From NCBI RefSeq assembly GCF_900095695.1, contig NZ_FMIQ01000027.1, positions 62,001 through 126,000 on the forward strand: a stretch of DNA of 64,000 nucleotides, written 5' to 3'. Positions 1-8,891 of the stretch are shown here, in pieces; position 1 is the first letter of the stretch, and each line of letters starts with the position of its first letter. The notes beneath the pieces are model-generated. The model saw nothing but the letters and a program-made list of their open reading frames with translations, was not told the origin of the DNA and ran no database searches. The translations under genes were made by a program, and so were the position numbers. The stretch comes from Hafnia alvei (lineage in GTDB: Bacteria; Pseudomonadota; Gammaproteobacteria; Enterobacterales; Enterobacteriaceae).

Positions 1-989
1 AACGGGTTGGTATCGCTGATAACTCTGCGAGCGGTAACTGGCATGTTTGAAGCTCCTGCTTTTCCAACCAATAACCGCATTGTCACTAGCTGGTTCCCCG
101 AGCAAGAACGAGCTTCTGCGGTAGGATTTTATACGTCTGGCCAATTTGTCGGTTTAGCGTTTTTAACCCCTTTGCTGATTTGGTTACAAGAGGAGACCAG
201 CTGGCACTGGGTGTTCATCGTGACGGGTGCAGTTGGTATTCTTTGGGCTGTGATATGGCGCTTTGTCTATCAGGCCCCACGCAAAAGTAAGTTCGCCAAT
301 CAGCTGAGATTGACCATATTGCTAACGGCGGTGGCATGGTTGACGGCGACGTAGCGACTGGAAAAAAAGAGGCTGCACCTTTAACAACGGCAGACTGGAA
401 GTTGGTGTTCCATCGTAAACTTGTGGGGGTTTATATTGGGCAGTTCGCCATTGCTTCAACGCTGTGGTTTTTCCTGACTTGGTTCCCTAATTATCTCACT
501 CAAGAAAAACATATTACCGCGCTGACCGCTGGTTTTATGACAACGGTACCGTTTATGGCTGCTTTTTTGGGGGTGATCCTTTCAGGTATTGTGGCCGATA
601 AGCTACTGAAAAGCGGAAAGTCGATTGGTTTTGCACGAAAAACTCCAATTATCTGTGGCCTGTTGTTATCCACCTGTATTATCGGTGCAAATTATACCAA
701 TGATCCTATGTGGATTATGATCCTGATGGCATTAGCATTCTTTGGCAACGGATTCGCATCTATTACATGGTCGCTGATTTCTTCCTTGGCGCCGATGCGT
801 TTGATTGGGCTCACCGGCGGCGTGTTTAATTTTATTGGTGGCTTAGGCGGCATTACCGTTCCATTGGTTGTTGGGTTTCTCGCTCAATATTATGGTTTTG
901 CTCCTTCGTTAACCTATATTGCCTCCGTGGCATTGATTGGAGCTCTCTCATACATATTTTTAGTGGGTGATGTGAAGCGTATAGATTGA
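1..989 (+). pseudogene. MFS permease, hexuronate/glucarate (ACS) type, frameshifted and cut by window edge
   Basis: The reading frame is open from base 1, so the N-terminal part (roughly the first 110 residues) lies outside the window. The visible N-terminal half carries the anion:cation symporter signature ([15 protein letters not shown], then [11 protein letters not shown]) seen in ExuT, GudP and GarP. Frame 1 runs to a stop at 352-354. The second half continues in another frame to 989 with six further hydrophobic segments. At 298-309 the sequence reads AATCAGCTGAGATT; restoring one G after base 303 would give [13 protein letters not shown], the usual linker of this family, and join both halves. 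It is therefore a one-base deletion: a recent pseudogene, or a sequencing error. A sugar-acid proton symporter is expected for the intact form. Confidence 0.8.
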
Positions 990-1098
990 TATTTAAACTG
1001 TATTGCTAATAAGATTTTTCTAAATTTGAATATTTCATTAAGTTTTCTAGCCGACGTGTCGCCTCTAACCTAGATTGGACACTCGGCTGGAACTCGCA

Positions 1099-1860
1099 AT
1101 GGAAAAAAATGCAAATTTTGTTATAAAGAAAGTGATGGAAAATAGCCTTAATCTGACGGTTGATATTTTCCTACAGCCAGTTTTTGATCTCTCTAGCTTT
1201 AAATGCGTGGGGGCAGAGGTTTTAGTTAGAGGTTTTTATCGTCGCAATATTGTCGCGCCGAATTTATTTATTCATCAGCTAGAAGAGAACGGTGGAATAA
1301 TAAATTTAGGTGGCTATGTTATTGCTCAGACGTTTAAATATATGTCTGAAGTACTGATCCCTAATAATTTTCTTTATATCCTGAGCGTCAATATTTCGCT
1401 TGTGCAACTTAATGAGCAGGGATTTGCTCAAAATGTTATTCAATTGGCTGAAAAGTATAAAATTCCTGCTGATAGGGTGATGCTTGAACTCACTGAAACG
1501 CAGGGATACCCCGATATCCATGGGCAACATAATGCTGCTCAGCTGCAAGAGTATGGCTTTCTGCTAGCTTGGGATGATGTGACCAGCGCTGAAGAAGCCG
1601 AGCAAAAAATGCAGTTAGTGAAAACAGATTTCATAAAGTTAGATCGTTCTTGTTTTAAGAAAGGTGCGATGGATGAAACGCTTAAATTGATTGATAAGGC
1701 ACAGTCGCTTGATACCGATGTGGTTGCCGAGGGTATTGAAACCTTTGCGCAAACATCGCTAATGTTAAAACATGGCGTTAGATTGGCTCAGGGATTTTTG
1801 TTCTCACGCCCGTTGAACAAAGATGATTTCAACGAGGAATACATCCGCAAGCTTCAGTGA
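1099..1860 (+). CDS. EAL-domain protein, probable c-di-GMP phosphodiesterase or binder
   Basis: Single-domain EAL protein of 253 residues with no GGDEF, PAS or membrane segment. The signature is EVL (residues 40-42) instead of EAL. Other family residues are present: N98 (VNIS), E130 and E133 (LELTE), D159-D160, K180 (IKLD), E211 and E214 (EGIE) and Q231 (QGFLFSRP). The loop after the paired Asp residues reads VTSAEE instead of the usual FGTG, so catalysis may be weakened. A TTG at 1075 is in frame, but ATG 1099 has a GGA six to eight bases upstream and fits the domain start better. It stands alone between a broken permease and yidR; no target can be inferred. Confidence 0.8.
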   Translation: MEKNANFVIKKVMENSLNLTVDIFLQPVFDLSSFKCVGAEVLVRGFYRRNIVAPNLFIHQLEENGGIINLGGYVIAQTFKYMSEVLIPNNFLYILSVNISLVQLNEQGFAQNVIQLAEKYKIPADRVMLELTETQGYPDIHGQHNAAQLQEYGFLLAWDDVTSAEEAEQKMQLVKTDFIKLDRSCFKKGAMDETLKLIDKAQSLDTDVVAEGIETFAQTSLMLKHGVRLAQGFLFSRPLNKDDFNEEYIRKLQ

Positions 1861-1921
1861 TCGAAAACCTCGCTTAGTTTATGCTAATGAGATATGCGTT
1901 ACCTTGCTTAAGGAATCAATC

Positions 1922-3211
1922 ATGTCTCGCTATGCTGAAAAGCAACTCACATTCGATCCGCGTGGGCACCAGCTCACCAATATTAATGTTTGGACCCCAG
2001 ACAGTGAGTGGCTGGCATACGATGTACGGCCCAGCGGAGCTTCCTTTACCGGGCTGTGCATTGAGCGTGTGAATGTTCATGATGGACGAGTGGAAGTTGT
2101 GTACCGCGCACAGCATGGCGCACATGTTGGCGTGGTGACGGTAAGCCCTCAGCAACCTACACGCTACGTTTTTATTCATGGCCCAGAGCATCCTGATGCC
2201 CACTGGCACTATGATTTCCACCATCGGCGCGGCGTGATTGTCAGTGAGCCAGATAGAGAATTAGCTGAAACGCTTGATGCGATGGATATTACCGAGCCTT
2301 ACACTGCGGGAGCCCTACGCGGTGGAACGCATGTCCATGTTTTTAGCCCAGATGCCACTCGGCTGAGTTTTACCTACAACGATCACGTCATGCATGAAAA
2401 AGATATGGCACTCGATCAGCGTAACGTGGGCATCGCCATACCTCTGCATGCGGTCAATGTGCCGAAGCAACATCCACGTGAATATGACGGCAGCCACTTT
2501 TGCGTTCTGGTGAGCCAGACTACGCTTAATCCTCAGGCAGGAAGCGATCAGATTTCACGTGCCTATGAAGAGGGATGGATTGGGAATGAAGGATATCTAA
2601 AGCCGGATGGAACTCGCCAGCGATGGGCTTTAGCTTTTATCGGCGATACCGTTGGTGATAATGGCGCTAAAGTCCCTGAGATCTTTATCGTCGATCTACC
2701 AGAGCAAAATGCAGCCTATTCGCAGGCGGGGGAATACCCGTTGCAAGGCACCGCTGATAGGCTGCCAGCGCCGCCAGCCAATGTATATCAGCGTCGAATT
2801 ACGTTCACTCATCAGCGCGTTTTCCCTGGACTTGTAACTGTGCCGCGCCATTGGCTGCGTTCTTCACCAAACGGGTCTGAAATTGCGTTCCTCATGCAAG
2901 ATGATACGGGCGTGGTACAGCTTTGGACTATTTCGCCTAATGGTGGAGAACCACGGCAGATAACCCACGGCAAACATTCAGTGCAGTCGGCATTGAGTTG
3001 GCATCCTGATGGGGAGTCGTTATTTTTCGTGATGGATAATAGTGTCGTACGATGCAGCGTACATTCAGGTGCAATCACTCGCCTAACAACGCGCTCTGAG
3101 CAACCTCCGTGCGCAGAAGCCGTTGTGGTTTCCCCGGATGGAAACCACGTTGCATTTATGCGAGAAATTGCAGGCTGGCCACAGCTTTTTGTGGTGAACT
3201 TAAACGGCTAA
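1922..3211 (+). CDS. yidR: YidR family protein (DUF3748), TolB-like beta-propeller
   Basis: 429 residues starting at ATG 1922, preceded by AAGGA at 1909-1913; an upstream in-frame ATG at 1823 lies inside the EAL gene and is not preferred. The protein resembles E. coli YidR and has propeller-blade repeats of the TolB/WD40-like kind (SPNGSEIAFLMQD, SWHPDGESLFFVMD, SPDGNHVAFMREIAG) in its C-terminal half. No signal peptide is evident, so it is probably cytoplasmic. It faces yidQ tail to tail, next to ibpA, as in E. coli. Its biochemical function is unknown. Confidence 0.88.
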   Translation: MSRYAEKQLTFDPRGHQLTNINVWTPDSEWLAYDVRPSGASFTGLCIERVNVHDGRVEVVYRAQHGAHVGVVTVSPQQPTRYVFIHGPEHPDAHWHYDFHHRRGVIVSEPDRELAETLDAMDITEPYTAGALRGGTHVHVFSPDATRLSFTYNDHVMHEKDMALDQRNVGIAIPLHAVNVPKQHPREYDGSHFCVLVSQTTLNPQAGSDQISRAYEEGWIGNEGYLKPDGTRQRWALAFIGDTVGDNGAKVPEIFIVDLPEQNAAYSQAGEYPLQGTADRLPAPPANVYQRRITFTHQRVFPGLVTVPRHWLRSSPNGSEIAFLMQDDTGVVQLWTISPNGGEPRQITHGKHSVQSALSWHPDGESLFFVMDNSVVRCSVHSGAITRLTTRSEQPPCAEAVVVSPDGNHVAFMREIAGWPQLFVVNLNG

Positions 3212-3248
3212 CGATGCCCAAGTTTGCTGTTTGGGGATGATTTCGATT

Positions 3249-3617
3249 CTATTCGTACTGCGGAGCTGAATTGTTAGGCGCAGCAGTATTCGGGGCAATA
3301 TTGCTGACTCCGCTGATTTGCTCGTCGCGCAAAACGCGCGCACGCGGAGAATCGTCTTCTGGATTTGAATCTGAACGATAGTAATCGTAAGGCAGCAGTA
3401 GCGTATCAACTACGGCAGAAAACGGCAGATCCAAAGCAAGAAGCGGTGTCATCGCCCAACCGGTATCGTCATCCTTGATCATTTTGACATCATTTTTGGC
3501 ACCAGAATAATAACCTTGGCTCGGTCCAACACGGGTCATGACGCTGGAACAGCCTCCTGCGAGCAGCGTTGAGCCAGCAAGCAGAGTTATCGTCAAGCAT
3601 CTAATCCGTTGTCTCAT
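3249..3617 (-). CDS. yidQ: YidQ family small lipoprotein (YceK/YidQ, DUF1375)
   Basis: 122-residue protein with a lipoprotein signal peptide: basic start MRQRIR, hydrophobic stretch, then LLAGGC with the modified Cys at residue 23. The body has the family core DLPFSAVVDTLLLPYDYY (residues about 63-80) followed by a Pro/Asn/Ala-rich tail. A membrane-anchored envelope protein is expected; the role is unknown. It faces yidR with a 37-base gap and is divergent from the ibpA heat-shock operon. Confidence 0.85.
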   Translation of the reverse strand: MRQRIRCLTITLLAGSTLLAGGCSSVMTRVGPSQGYYSGAKNDVKMIKDDDTGWAMTPLLALDLPFSAVVDTLLLPYDYYRSDSNPEDDSPRARVLRDEQISGVSNIAPNTAAPNNSAPQYE

Positions 3618-3820
3618 AAATCCATCCCAATAATGGCTGCACTATGCTTAAGCCAGAGTTGTTGAGTTATAGCATCTGTGCCGAGAAACTGACAAAACCA
3701 TCCATTGGCTCTGTGGCATTTATCTCACTTCACAAAAAATAGCGTGCACGATCGTATCTTGCCTGTTTATGACAGCGATTTGAACAATTCGTGCGCTCTT
3801 ATAAAAATTAAATTTTTACG

Positions 3821-3848
3821 CTTGAAAAATTTTGGACCGACTCCATCT
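3821..3848 (+). promoter_or_regulatory. Sigma-32 heat-shock promoter of ibpAB
   Basis: CTTGAAA at 3821-3827 matches the sigma-32 -35 consensus exactly. After 13 bases, CTCCATCT at 3841-3848 matches the -10 consensus CCCCATnT in all but one defined position. The start site should be near 3855, giving a leader of about 110 bases before ibpA. The rest of the 350-base yidQ-ibpA gap (3618-3820) shows no other recognisable element. Confidence 0.9.
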
Positions 3849-3854
3849 TATTAG

Positions 3855-3965
3855 CAAGCCAATGAGAAATATGCCGTCAGGGTGTTTCGGGCTTAACGAT
3901 TATATAGTCTGTCCATGATGGAAGATTATTTTTTCCTCGCTGATTTTATTAGGAGGCATATTTTT
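3855..3965 (+). promoter_or_regulatory. ROSE-type RNA thermometer in the ibpA leader
   Basis: The leader ends with UCGCU at 3937-3941 followed by the Shine-Dalgarno AGGAGG at 3951-3956. UCGCU is the ROSE motif U(U/C)GCU, able to pair with AGGA while leaving the G bulged, so the ribosome site is masked at low temperature. CCUC (3935-3938) can also pair with GAGG. The E. coli ibpA leader is an established ROSE element. Upstream leader hairpins were not folded here. Confidence 0.8.
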
Positions 3966-4379
3966 ATGCGCAATTACGATTTATCTCCACTTTATCGCTC
4001 CGCTATTGGATTCGACCGCTTATTTAACCTGATTGAGTCAGGTCAAAATCAGTCTAATGGAGGTTACCCTCCTTACAATGTGGAGCTGGTTGATGACAAC
4101 CACTATCGCATATCTATTGCGGTTGCTGGTTTCGCTGAGCATGAGTTGGATATCACTGCGCAAGCTAATACTCTGATTGTTAAAGGTTCTCACGAACAAA
4201 CAGACAAAGAACGAACCTATTTATATCAAGGGATCGCTGAGCGTAACTTTGAGCGCAAATTCCAGCTGGCCGAACATATTCAAATTAAAGGTGCCAACTT
4301 GGAAAATGGACTGCTATATATCGATTTAGAGCGCATTGTTCCTGAAACATTGCAGCCACGTAAGATTGAAATTAAGTAA
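3966..4379 (+). CDS. ibpA: Small heat-shock protein IbpA
   Basis: 137 residues, the E. coli length, nearly co-linear with Ibp[21 protein letters not shown] start, alpha-crystallin domain from about residue 35 to 125, and the C-terminal motif IEI for oligomer contacts. It is an ATP-independent holdase that binds unfolding proteins and hands them to DnaK/ClpB. An in-frame ATG at 3915 was rejected because it would translate the thermometer and leave AGGAGG (3951-3956), nine bases before ATG 3966, unused. First gene of the ibpAB operon. Confidence 0.97.
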   Translation: MRNYDLSPLYRSAIGFDRLFNLIESGQNQSNGGYPPYNVELVDDNHYRISIAVAGFAEHELDITAQANTLIVKGSHEQTDKERTYLYQGIAERNFERKFQLAEHIQIKGANLENGLLYIDLERIVPETLQPRKIEIK

Positions 4380-4442
4380 TTAACTTTAGCTAATAGCTGT
4401 TAAAGATCTAACTAAATAGCCTGCCTACGGGGGGCTAATGGT

Positions 4443-4507
4443 CGGCTGTTATATTTTGATAAAACAGCCGAAAATAATATCTCGCTTCTCAGAAGGAGTT
4501 TATATCT
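4443..4507 (+). promoter_or_regulatory. Hairpin and ROSE-like motif in the ibpA-ibpB gap
   Basis: The 128-base gap holds an 8-bp stem (CGGCTGTT 4443-4450 with AACAGCCG 4463-4470, 12-base loop). UCGCU follows at 4482-4486, a few bases before the Shine-Dalgarno AAGGAG (4493-4498). UCGCU can pair with AGGA exactly as in the ibpA leader, so ibpB may have its own thermometer. The pairing is read by eye only. Confidence 0.55.
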
Positions 4508-4987
4508 ATGCGTAATCACGATCTTTCTCCATTACTTCGTCAGTGGATTGGCTTCGATAAACTGGCTAATGCGATGCAAAGTGGACTAGAACCTCAAGGG
4601 TTTCCGCCATACAACATCGAGAAAAGTGACGACAACCACTATCGCATCTCTCTGGCATTGGCCGGTTTTAAGCAGAGCGAACTGGATATTGAAGTTGAAG
4701 GCCCGCGCTTAACCGTGCGTGGTAATCCAACCCAGCCGGAAAAACCGGTGGAGTATTTACATCAGGGGCTGGTTTATAAGGCGTTCGACTTAACCTTTAC
4801 CTTGGCTGAACATCTCACCGTAGATGGTGCTAAGTTTGAAAATGGGCTGTTGAATATCGATCTGGTGCGTAATGTGCCGGAAGCGCTGCAGCCTCAGCGT
4901 ATTGCTATCGGTGGACAAACAACGACTCCTGCACTGGAGCAGACCCAAACTCCAGCAAGCGACGCTGAAACCAATAAGCATCTCTGA
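4508..4987 (+). CDS. ibpB: Small heat-shock protein IbpB
   Basis: 159 residues, longer than E. coli IbpB (142) because of a Thr/Pro/Gln-rich tail after the usual end ([19 protein letters not shown]). The alpha-crystallin domain spans about residues 35-120, with FPPYNIE and GLLNIDL blocks shared with IbpA, and an IAI C-terminal anchor near residue 134. It forms mixed assemblies with IbpA and promotes release of clients to ClpB-DnaK. Shine-Dalgarno AAGGAG lies nine bases before the ATG. Co-transcribed with ibpA. Confidence 0.95.
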   Translation: MRNHDLSPLLRQWIGFDKLANAMQSGLEPQGFPPYNIEKSDDNHYRISLALAGFKQSELDIEVEGPRLTVRGNPTQPEKPVEYLHQGLVYKAFDLTFTLAEHLTVDGAKFENGLLNIDLVRNVPEALQPQRIAIGGQTTTPALEQTQTPASDAETNKHL

Positions 4988-5008
4988 TCTACCCTCTCTA
5001 TCATTTTT

Positions 5009-5033
5009 GGCGCAGGAAACTGCGCCTTTTTTT
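5009..5033 (+). terminator. Rho-independent terminator of ibpAB
   Basis: GGCGCAG (5009-5015), loop GAAA, CTGCGCC (5020-5026), then seven T. It starts 21 bases after the ibpB stop. Confidence 0.92.
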
Positions 5034-5159
5034 ATTCTGCATCTCAGGTTTTATTCAGAATTATATAAAAAACCGGTGATTTTGCTCGGGTTGTTCGTGC
5101 AGGGTGTAGCAGGTATGGTGTCGGTTGTCTTTCCCTAATAATTACCTGTGATTGCTACC

Positions 5160-6443
5160 ATGACTTTTTCTGTTTTTGGCGACAAATTTACCCGCTACGC
5201 GGGGATCACCCGTCTGATGGACGATCTGAATGATGGCCTGCGTACGCCGGGCGCCATAATGCTTGGCGGCGGTAATCCGGCTAAAATCCCTCAGATGACG
5301 GATTATTTCACTCAACTTTGTGCGGATATGTTGAATGAAGGCAAACTCACTGAGGCGCTGTGTAACTATGATGGTCCACAGGGTAAAGATGCGCTGTTGC
5401 AGGCGTTGGCCAAAATGCTACGCGATGAGTTTGGATGGCAAATAGAAGCACAAAATATTGCACTAACAAACGGCAGTCAGAGCGCATTTTTCTACTTATT
5501 CAATTTGTATGCTGGGCGTTTTTCCGATGGCTCTCGTCGTCGTGTTTTGTTCCCACTTGCGCCTGAATATATTGGTTATGCTGATGCAGGGTTAGACGAA
5601 GATCTGTTTGTTTCAGCTAAACCCACTATCGAGCTATTGCCTGAAGGCCAGTTCAAATATCACGTTGATTTCGACCATCTCAATATTGGCGATGATGTTG
5701 GGCTGATTTGCGTTTCTCGTCCGACTAACCCGACGGGGAATGTTTTAACCGATGAAGAGCTTATTCGCCTTGATGCTTTGGCTCAGCAGCGCAACATTCC
5801 TCTGTTGATCGATAACGCCTACGGTTTACCGTTCCCTGGAATTATTTTCTCTGATGTGAAGCCGCTGTGGAACCCTAATATTATTCTGTGCATGAGCCTG
5901 TCGAAGTTGGGGTTACCGGGTTCTCGCTGCGGTATCGTGATCGCTGATGAAAAGGTGATCAGCGCAATCAGCAATATGAACGGAATAATTAGCCTTTCAC
6001 CGGGCAGTCTTGGCCCCGCGATGGCGCTTGAAATGATTGAACGTGGCGATTTACTGCGTCTATCTAACGAGGTAATCAAGCCCTTTTATCGCCAGCGTGT
6101 AGAGCAGACTATCGAAGTGATTCGCCGCTATTTACCGGAAGAGCGCTGTTTGATTCATAAACCCGAGGGCGCGATTTTCCTGTGGCTATGGTTTATCGAT
6201 CTACCGATCAGCACGGAGATTTTGTACCAGCGGCTCAAACAGCGCGGGGTATTGATGGTGCCTGGACACTATTTCTTCCCTGGGCTGGAACACGAATGGC
6301 CGCATACGCATCAATGCATGCGCATGAACTATGTCCCTGAACCAGAGCAAATCGAGAAAGGTGTACAGATTCTTGCTGAAGAGATAGAACGCGCGCACCA
6401 AGAAGATGCCGGTAAGAAGAAACGCTACGACGGCAAACGATAG
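5160..6443 (+). CDS. avtA: Valine--pyruvate aminotransferase
   Basis: 427 residues against 417 in E. coli; the extra residues form a basic C-terminal tail (AGKKKRYDGKR). AvtA is a PLP fold-type I transaminase that interconverts 2-oxoisovalerate plus alanine with valine plus pyruvate in the cytoplasm. Visible motifs are NPTG (about 200-203), D218 for the pyridine nitrogen and the Schiff-base Lys249 in SLSKLGLPGSRCG. Start ATG 5160 (MTFSVFGDKF) matches E. coli AvtA; a GTG four codons upstream is less likely. Monocistronic, convergent with yibL across a shared terminator. Confidence 0.95.
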   Translation: MTFSVFGDKFTRYAGITRLMDDLNDGLRTPGAIMLGGGNPAKIPQMTDYFTQLCADMLNEGKLTEALCNYDGPQGKDALLQALAKMLRDEFGWQIEAQNIALTNGSQSAFFYLFNLYAGRFSDGSRRRVLFPLAPEYIGYADAGLDEDLFVSAKPTIELLPEGQFKYHVDFDHLNIGDDVGLICVSRPTNPTGNVLTDEELIRLDALAQQRNIPLLIDNAYGLPFPGIIFSDVKPLWNPNIILCMSLSKLGLPGSRCGIVIADEKVISAISNMNGIISLSPGSLGPAMALEMIERGDLLRLSNEVIKPFYRQRVEQTIEVIRRYLPEERCLIHKPEGAIFLWLWFIDLPISTEILYQRLKQRGVLMVPGHYFFPGLEHEWPHTHQCMRMNYVPEPEQIEKGVQILAEEIERAHQEDAGKKKRYDGKR

Positions 6444-6456
6444 GTAACCGCGTGAT

Positions 6457-6488
6457 AAAACAAACCCGCTGTTGCGGGGTTTGTTTTA
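6457..6488. terminator. Bidirectional terminator between avtA and yibL
   Basis: AAAACAAACCCGC followed by a short TGTT loop and GCGGGGTTTGTTTT: a long stem with an A run on one side and a T run on the other, able to stop transcription from both directions. Confidence 0.9.
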
Positions 6489-6505
6489 GCTAAGGGTCAA
6501 AAAGA

Positions 6506-6874
6506 TTAGAACTCTTTTTTCGCGTAGCCAGTAACCACTTTCAGGCCCATCTCACGGCCTAACGCCGTCATTGGATGAACCACTTCGATACCACGTACGG
6601 CCTTTTTCAAAGAGCCCATATCAGCCTGTTCTTTTTTGGTAATTTCACGGCTGAATGGCATCTTTAAAAGCTGCTGTGCTTTAGCGCTGAAATGGCTCGC
6701 TTGAACGGCACGTAGGCGCTCGATCTCTGCGTTCAATTTTTCCTGCTCGGCGCGGTTCTCATCCAGCGCGTGCGTAGCTACAGAATCAATCTCTTGTAAC
6801 AGCAGGCCAGCTTCTTTACGACGCAGGGCGTCCAGCTTGTCGCTCAGGCGTTTAATTTCTGCTTTTTCTTTCAT
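6506..6874 (-). CDS. yibL: YibL family ribosome-associated protein (DUF2810)
   Basis: 122 residues, similar to E. coli YibL (120). The N-terminal two thirds is a charged coiled coil ([16 protein letters not shown], then [11 protein letters not shown]). The C-terminal part has the conserved [16 protein letters not shown] and [12 protein letters not shown] blocks. E. coli YibL has been found with ribosomes; its exact role is unknown. Start MKEKAE at 6874 agrees with E. coli and has GGAAGA upstream; the ATG seven codons earlier is less likely. Confidence 0.85.
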   Translation of the reverse strand: MKEKAEIKRLSDKLDALRRKEAGLLLQEIDSVATHALDENRAEQEKLNAEIERLRAVQASHFSAKAQQLLKMPFSREITKKEQADMGSLKKAVRGIEVVHPMTALGREMGLKVVTGYAKKEF

Positions 6875-6965
6875 GACATATCTTCCGGTCATCAATACTT
6901 TTAGGGATTAGGAGATAGTTTAACAGCTGTCGGCGTCAATGTGGGGATTGCCTGAAAAGAAGACG

Positions 6966-6986
6966 CCCCAGTCTTGAAAACTGGGG
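6966..6986 (-). terminator. Terminator after mtlR
   Basis: CCCCAGT (6966-6972) and ACTGGGG (6980-6986) form a 7-bp stem with a 7-base loop just past the mtlR stop. Read on the minus strand it is followed by a T-rich stretch (CTTCTTTTC). Confidence 0.7.
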
Positions 6987-6989
6987 GGA

Positions 6990-7652
6990 TTAGAAGGCTT
7001 TCTTATGGCACAAACGAGTCACTAAATCGGTGATGCTGAGCACCAGCGTTGAACGAACCATTTGTTGATAACGCTGCTCCTGCATATTTACCAACTGATC
7101 ATCAACAACGTCTTCGGGCAGATGAAGCGTGGGCTGCGGAGGGAGTGCGGTCATGCTATGTAGCATGTTAATTGGCCCGAGTATTTCATCATCGGTGAAG
7201 CTGTAGATTTTGTTCTCATGCTTTAATTCGTTGTTGAGGGCGAGTAAAAGCTCAACGTCTTCATATTCGTCACGACTAATCACGCCTAGCGCGTAGATAA
7301 GCTTTAGCCGCACGGGTAAATCAGCAAGTGGGCCGGTTCCTTCCAGTAGGGGCTCCACTGCATATTTCACCGCATAATCGTCTTTACGAAAGGCTTGAAG
7401 AACCAAAAGATCTACCGCTTCGGCGAGCAGCCCAACGGTGGCCTGAATAAAACCTGCTACCGTTTGCCGAGCGTTCAGGCGCTCCAGAATACGGTTTTCA
7501 AAAGCTTGGCTTTTATAAAGGTCAGATTCTTCCATTGTTGCCATAGTCGTTGTTTCACTTACCGAATATCGCTGCTTTTCTGGGGCGGCGGCACTCGGAA
7601 GTTCCCTTTCTCTTTCAGGTTGTGCACGGTTATGCACGCGATTTAATTTCAT
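6990..7652 (-). CDS. mtlR: Mannitol operon repressor MtlR
   Basis: 220 residues, longer than E. coli MtlR (195) because of a basic N-terminal extension (MKLNRVHNRAQPERERE). Conserved MtlR blocks are present: QAFENRILERLNA, VFRKDDYAVKYAVEPLL-type sequence, and RYQQMVRSTLVLS near the end. MtlR lacks a classical DNA-binding domain and represses mtlA expression. The start at 7652 has GAAGGG five bases upstream; an internal ATG at 7544 would remove the extension. Last gene of mtlADR, 57 bases after mtlD. Confidence 0.92.
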   Translation of the reverse strand: MKLNRVHNRAQPERERELPSAAAPEKQRYSVSETTTMATMEESDLYKSQAFENRILERLNARQTVAGFIQATVGLLAEAVDLLVLQAFRKDDYAVKYAVEPLLEGTGPLADLPVRLKLIYALGVISRDEYEDVELLLALNNELKHENKIYSFTDDEILGPINMLHSMTALPPQPTLHLPEDVVDDQLVNMQEQRYQQMVRSTLVLSITDLVTRLCHKKAF

Positions 7653-7709
7653 TTTACCCTTCTCATTTGGAGCTGCCGCTTCGCCGCAACTCCAATCATA
7701 TGGGTTACA

Positions 7710-8867
7710 TCATGCTTTGCGCTGCATGGCGTTATACACATTAGCGATCTGTGCGACAAGTTCTGGCTGATCTTCCAGTTCACAAACTTGCATCACGGCG
7801 TTACTCACGCCTTTTTCGTTCAGGAGCGTTGCCATTTCTAACGCCTGAGGGTCTTGATCACTGCGGTAGCTTAAGGCAGCAGCAATACCCATGATTAAAT
7901 TATGGTTGCTAAGGCCGTATTCAAGCGTTCCTCGTAACGGTTTGATAAGGCGGTCGCCAGCGCTAAGCTTACGCAGCGGTTGGCGACCAACACGTTCGAC
8001 ATCATCATGCAGGTAAGGGTTTTCAAATCGCCCAAGAATTTTTTCGATATAGGCCGCATGTTGCTGGGGATCAAAACTGTAGCGCTTGATGAGCACTGCC
8101 CCACTTTCTTCCATCGCGCCTTTTACCACGGTACGAATAGCGGGATCGAGAATAGCTTCACGAATAGTTTGATAGCCTGCAAGCTGACCAAGATAAGCAG
8201 TGATCGCATGCCCTGTGTTGAGTGTGAAGAGTTTACGCTCAACGTAGGCCATTAAGTTAGCGGTAGACTCCATCCCGGTAATTTGCGGCAGCTGGCCTTT
8301 GAACTGTGTGCTATCAACAATCCACTCGCTAAAGGTTTCAACCGTGACCTCCAACGGATCGTCGTTCGCTGCGGCGCTCGGTGGCACGATACGGTCTACC
8401 GCAGAATCGACAAAGCCGATGTGTTCTTCCACCCAAGGGTGAAGCTCTACTGGCATCGCCTCGAGGACATGCTGCTTAAGTTGGCTAGTACCACGAACCA
8501 TATTTTCGCACGCGATGATATTCATTGGCTGCTGGTTACCATTGCTATGACGAACCATTAACCCCTGCGCGAGCGTATGGGCAATCTTGCTAAGAACCTG
8601 CGGGCCTACGGCGGTGGTGATGATATCTGCTTGTGCAATTTGTTGAATGGCGTCTGCGCTGTTGCTATGAATGGCGCTTACGCGGTTAACCTGTTCGATG
8701 CGTGCGTTTTCACCCACGACGTTAACCTGATAGCTTTGCTGGTGAGCAAGCTGATCGACCAACGGCTGGTTTACGTCAGCAAAAGTGAGTTCTGCCTGCG
8801 CATCTGCCAATAATTTACCAATAAAGCCACGACCGATATTTCCTGCACCAAAATGAATTGCTTTCAT
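7710..8867 (-). CDS. mtlD: Mannitol-1-phosphate 5-dehydrogenase
   Basis: 385 residues (E. coli 382). It oxidises D-mannitol 1-phosphate to fructose 6-phosphate with NAD+, linking mannitol uptake to glycolysis. The N-terminal Rossmann motif is [11 protein letters not shown] (residues 7-17), and [16 protein letters not shown] is the conserved catalytic-domain block of the family. Second gene of mtlADR, separated from mtlA by 120 bases of palindromic sequence. Confidence 0.97.
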   Translation of the reverse strand: MKAIHFGAGNIGRGFIGKLLADAQAELTFADVNQPLVDQLAHQQSYQVNVVGENARIEQVNRVSAIHSNSADAIQQIAQADIITTAVGPQVLSKIAHTLAQGLMVRHSNGNQQPMNIIACENMVRGTSQLKQHVLEAMPVELHPWVEEHIGFVDSAVDRIVPPSAAANDDPLEVTVETFSEWIVDSTQFKGQLPQITGMESTANLMAYVERKLFTLNTGHAITAYLGQLAGYQTIREAILDPAIRTVVKGAMEESGAVLIKRYSFDPQQHAAYIEKILGRFENPYLHDDVERVGRQPLRKLSAGDRLIKPLRGTLEYGLSNHNLIMGIAAALSYRSDQDPQALEMATLLNEKGVSNAVMQVCELEDQPELVAQIANVYNAMQRKA

Positions 8868-8891
8868 ATTATTGACCTCAAACCTATCCGT

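Noticed and set aside
3212-3248. Possible terminator between yidR and yidQ (CCCAA and TTGGG)
   Set aside because: Only a 5-bp stem and no T run.
4872-5138. 88-codon frame across the ibpB end and terminator
   Set aside because: It would translate through the strong ibpAB terminator and has no ribosome site.
7395-7744. Two plus-strand frames over mtlR and the mtlD-mtlR gap
   Set aside because: Antisense to recognised genes, no start signals or motifs.
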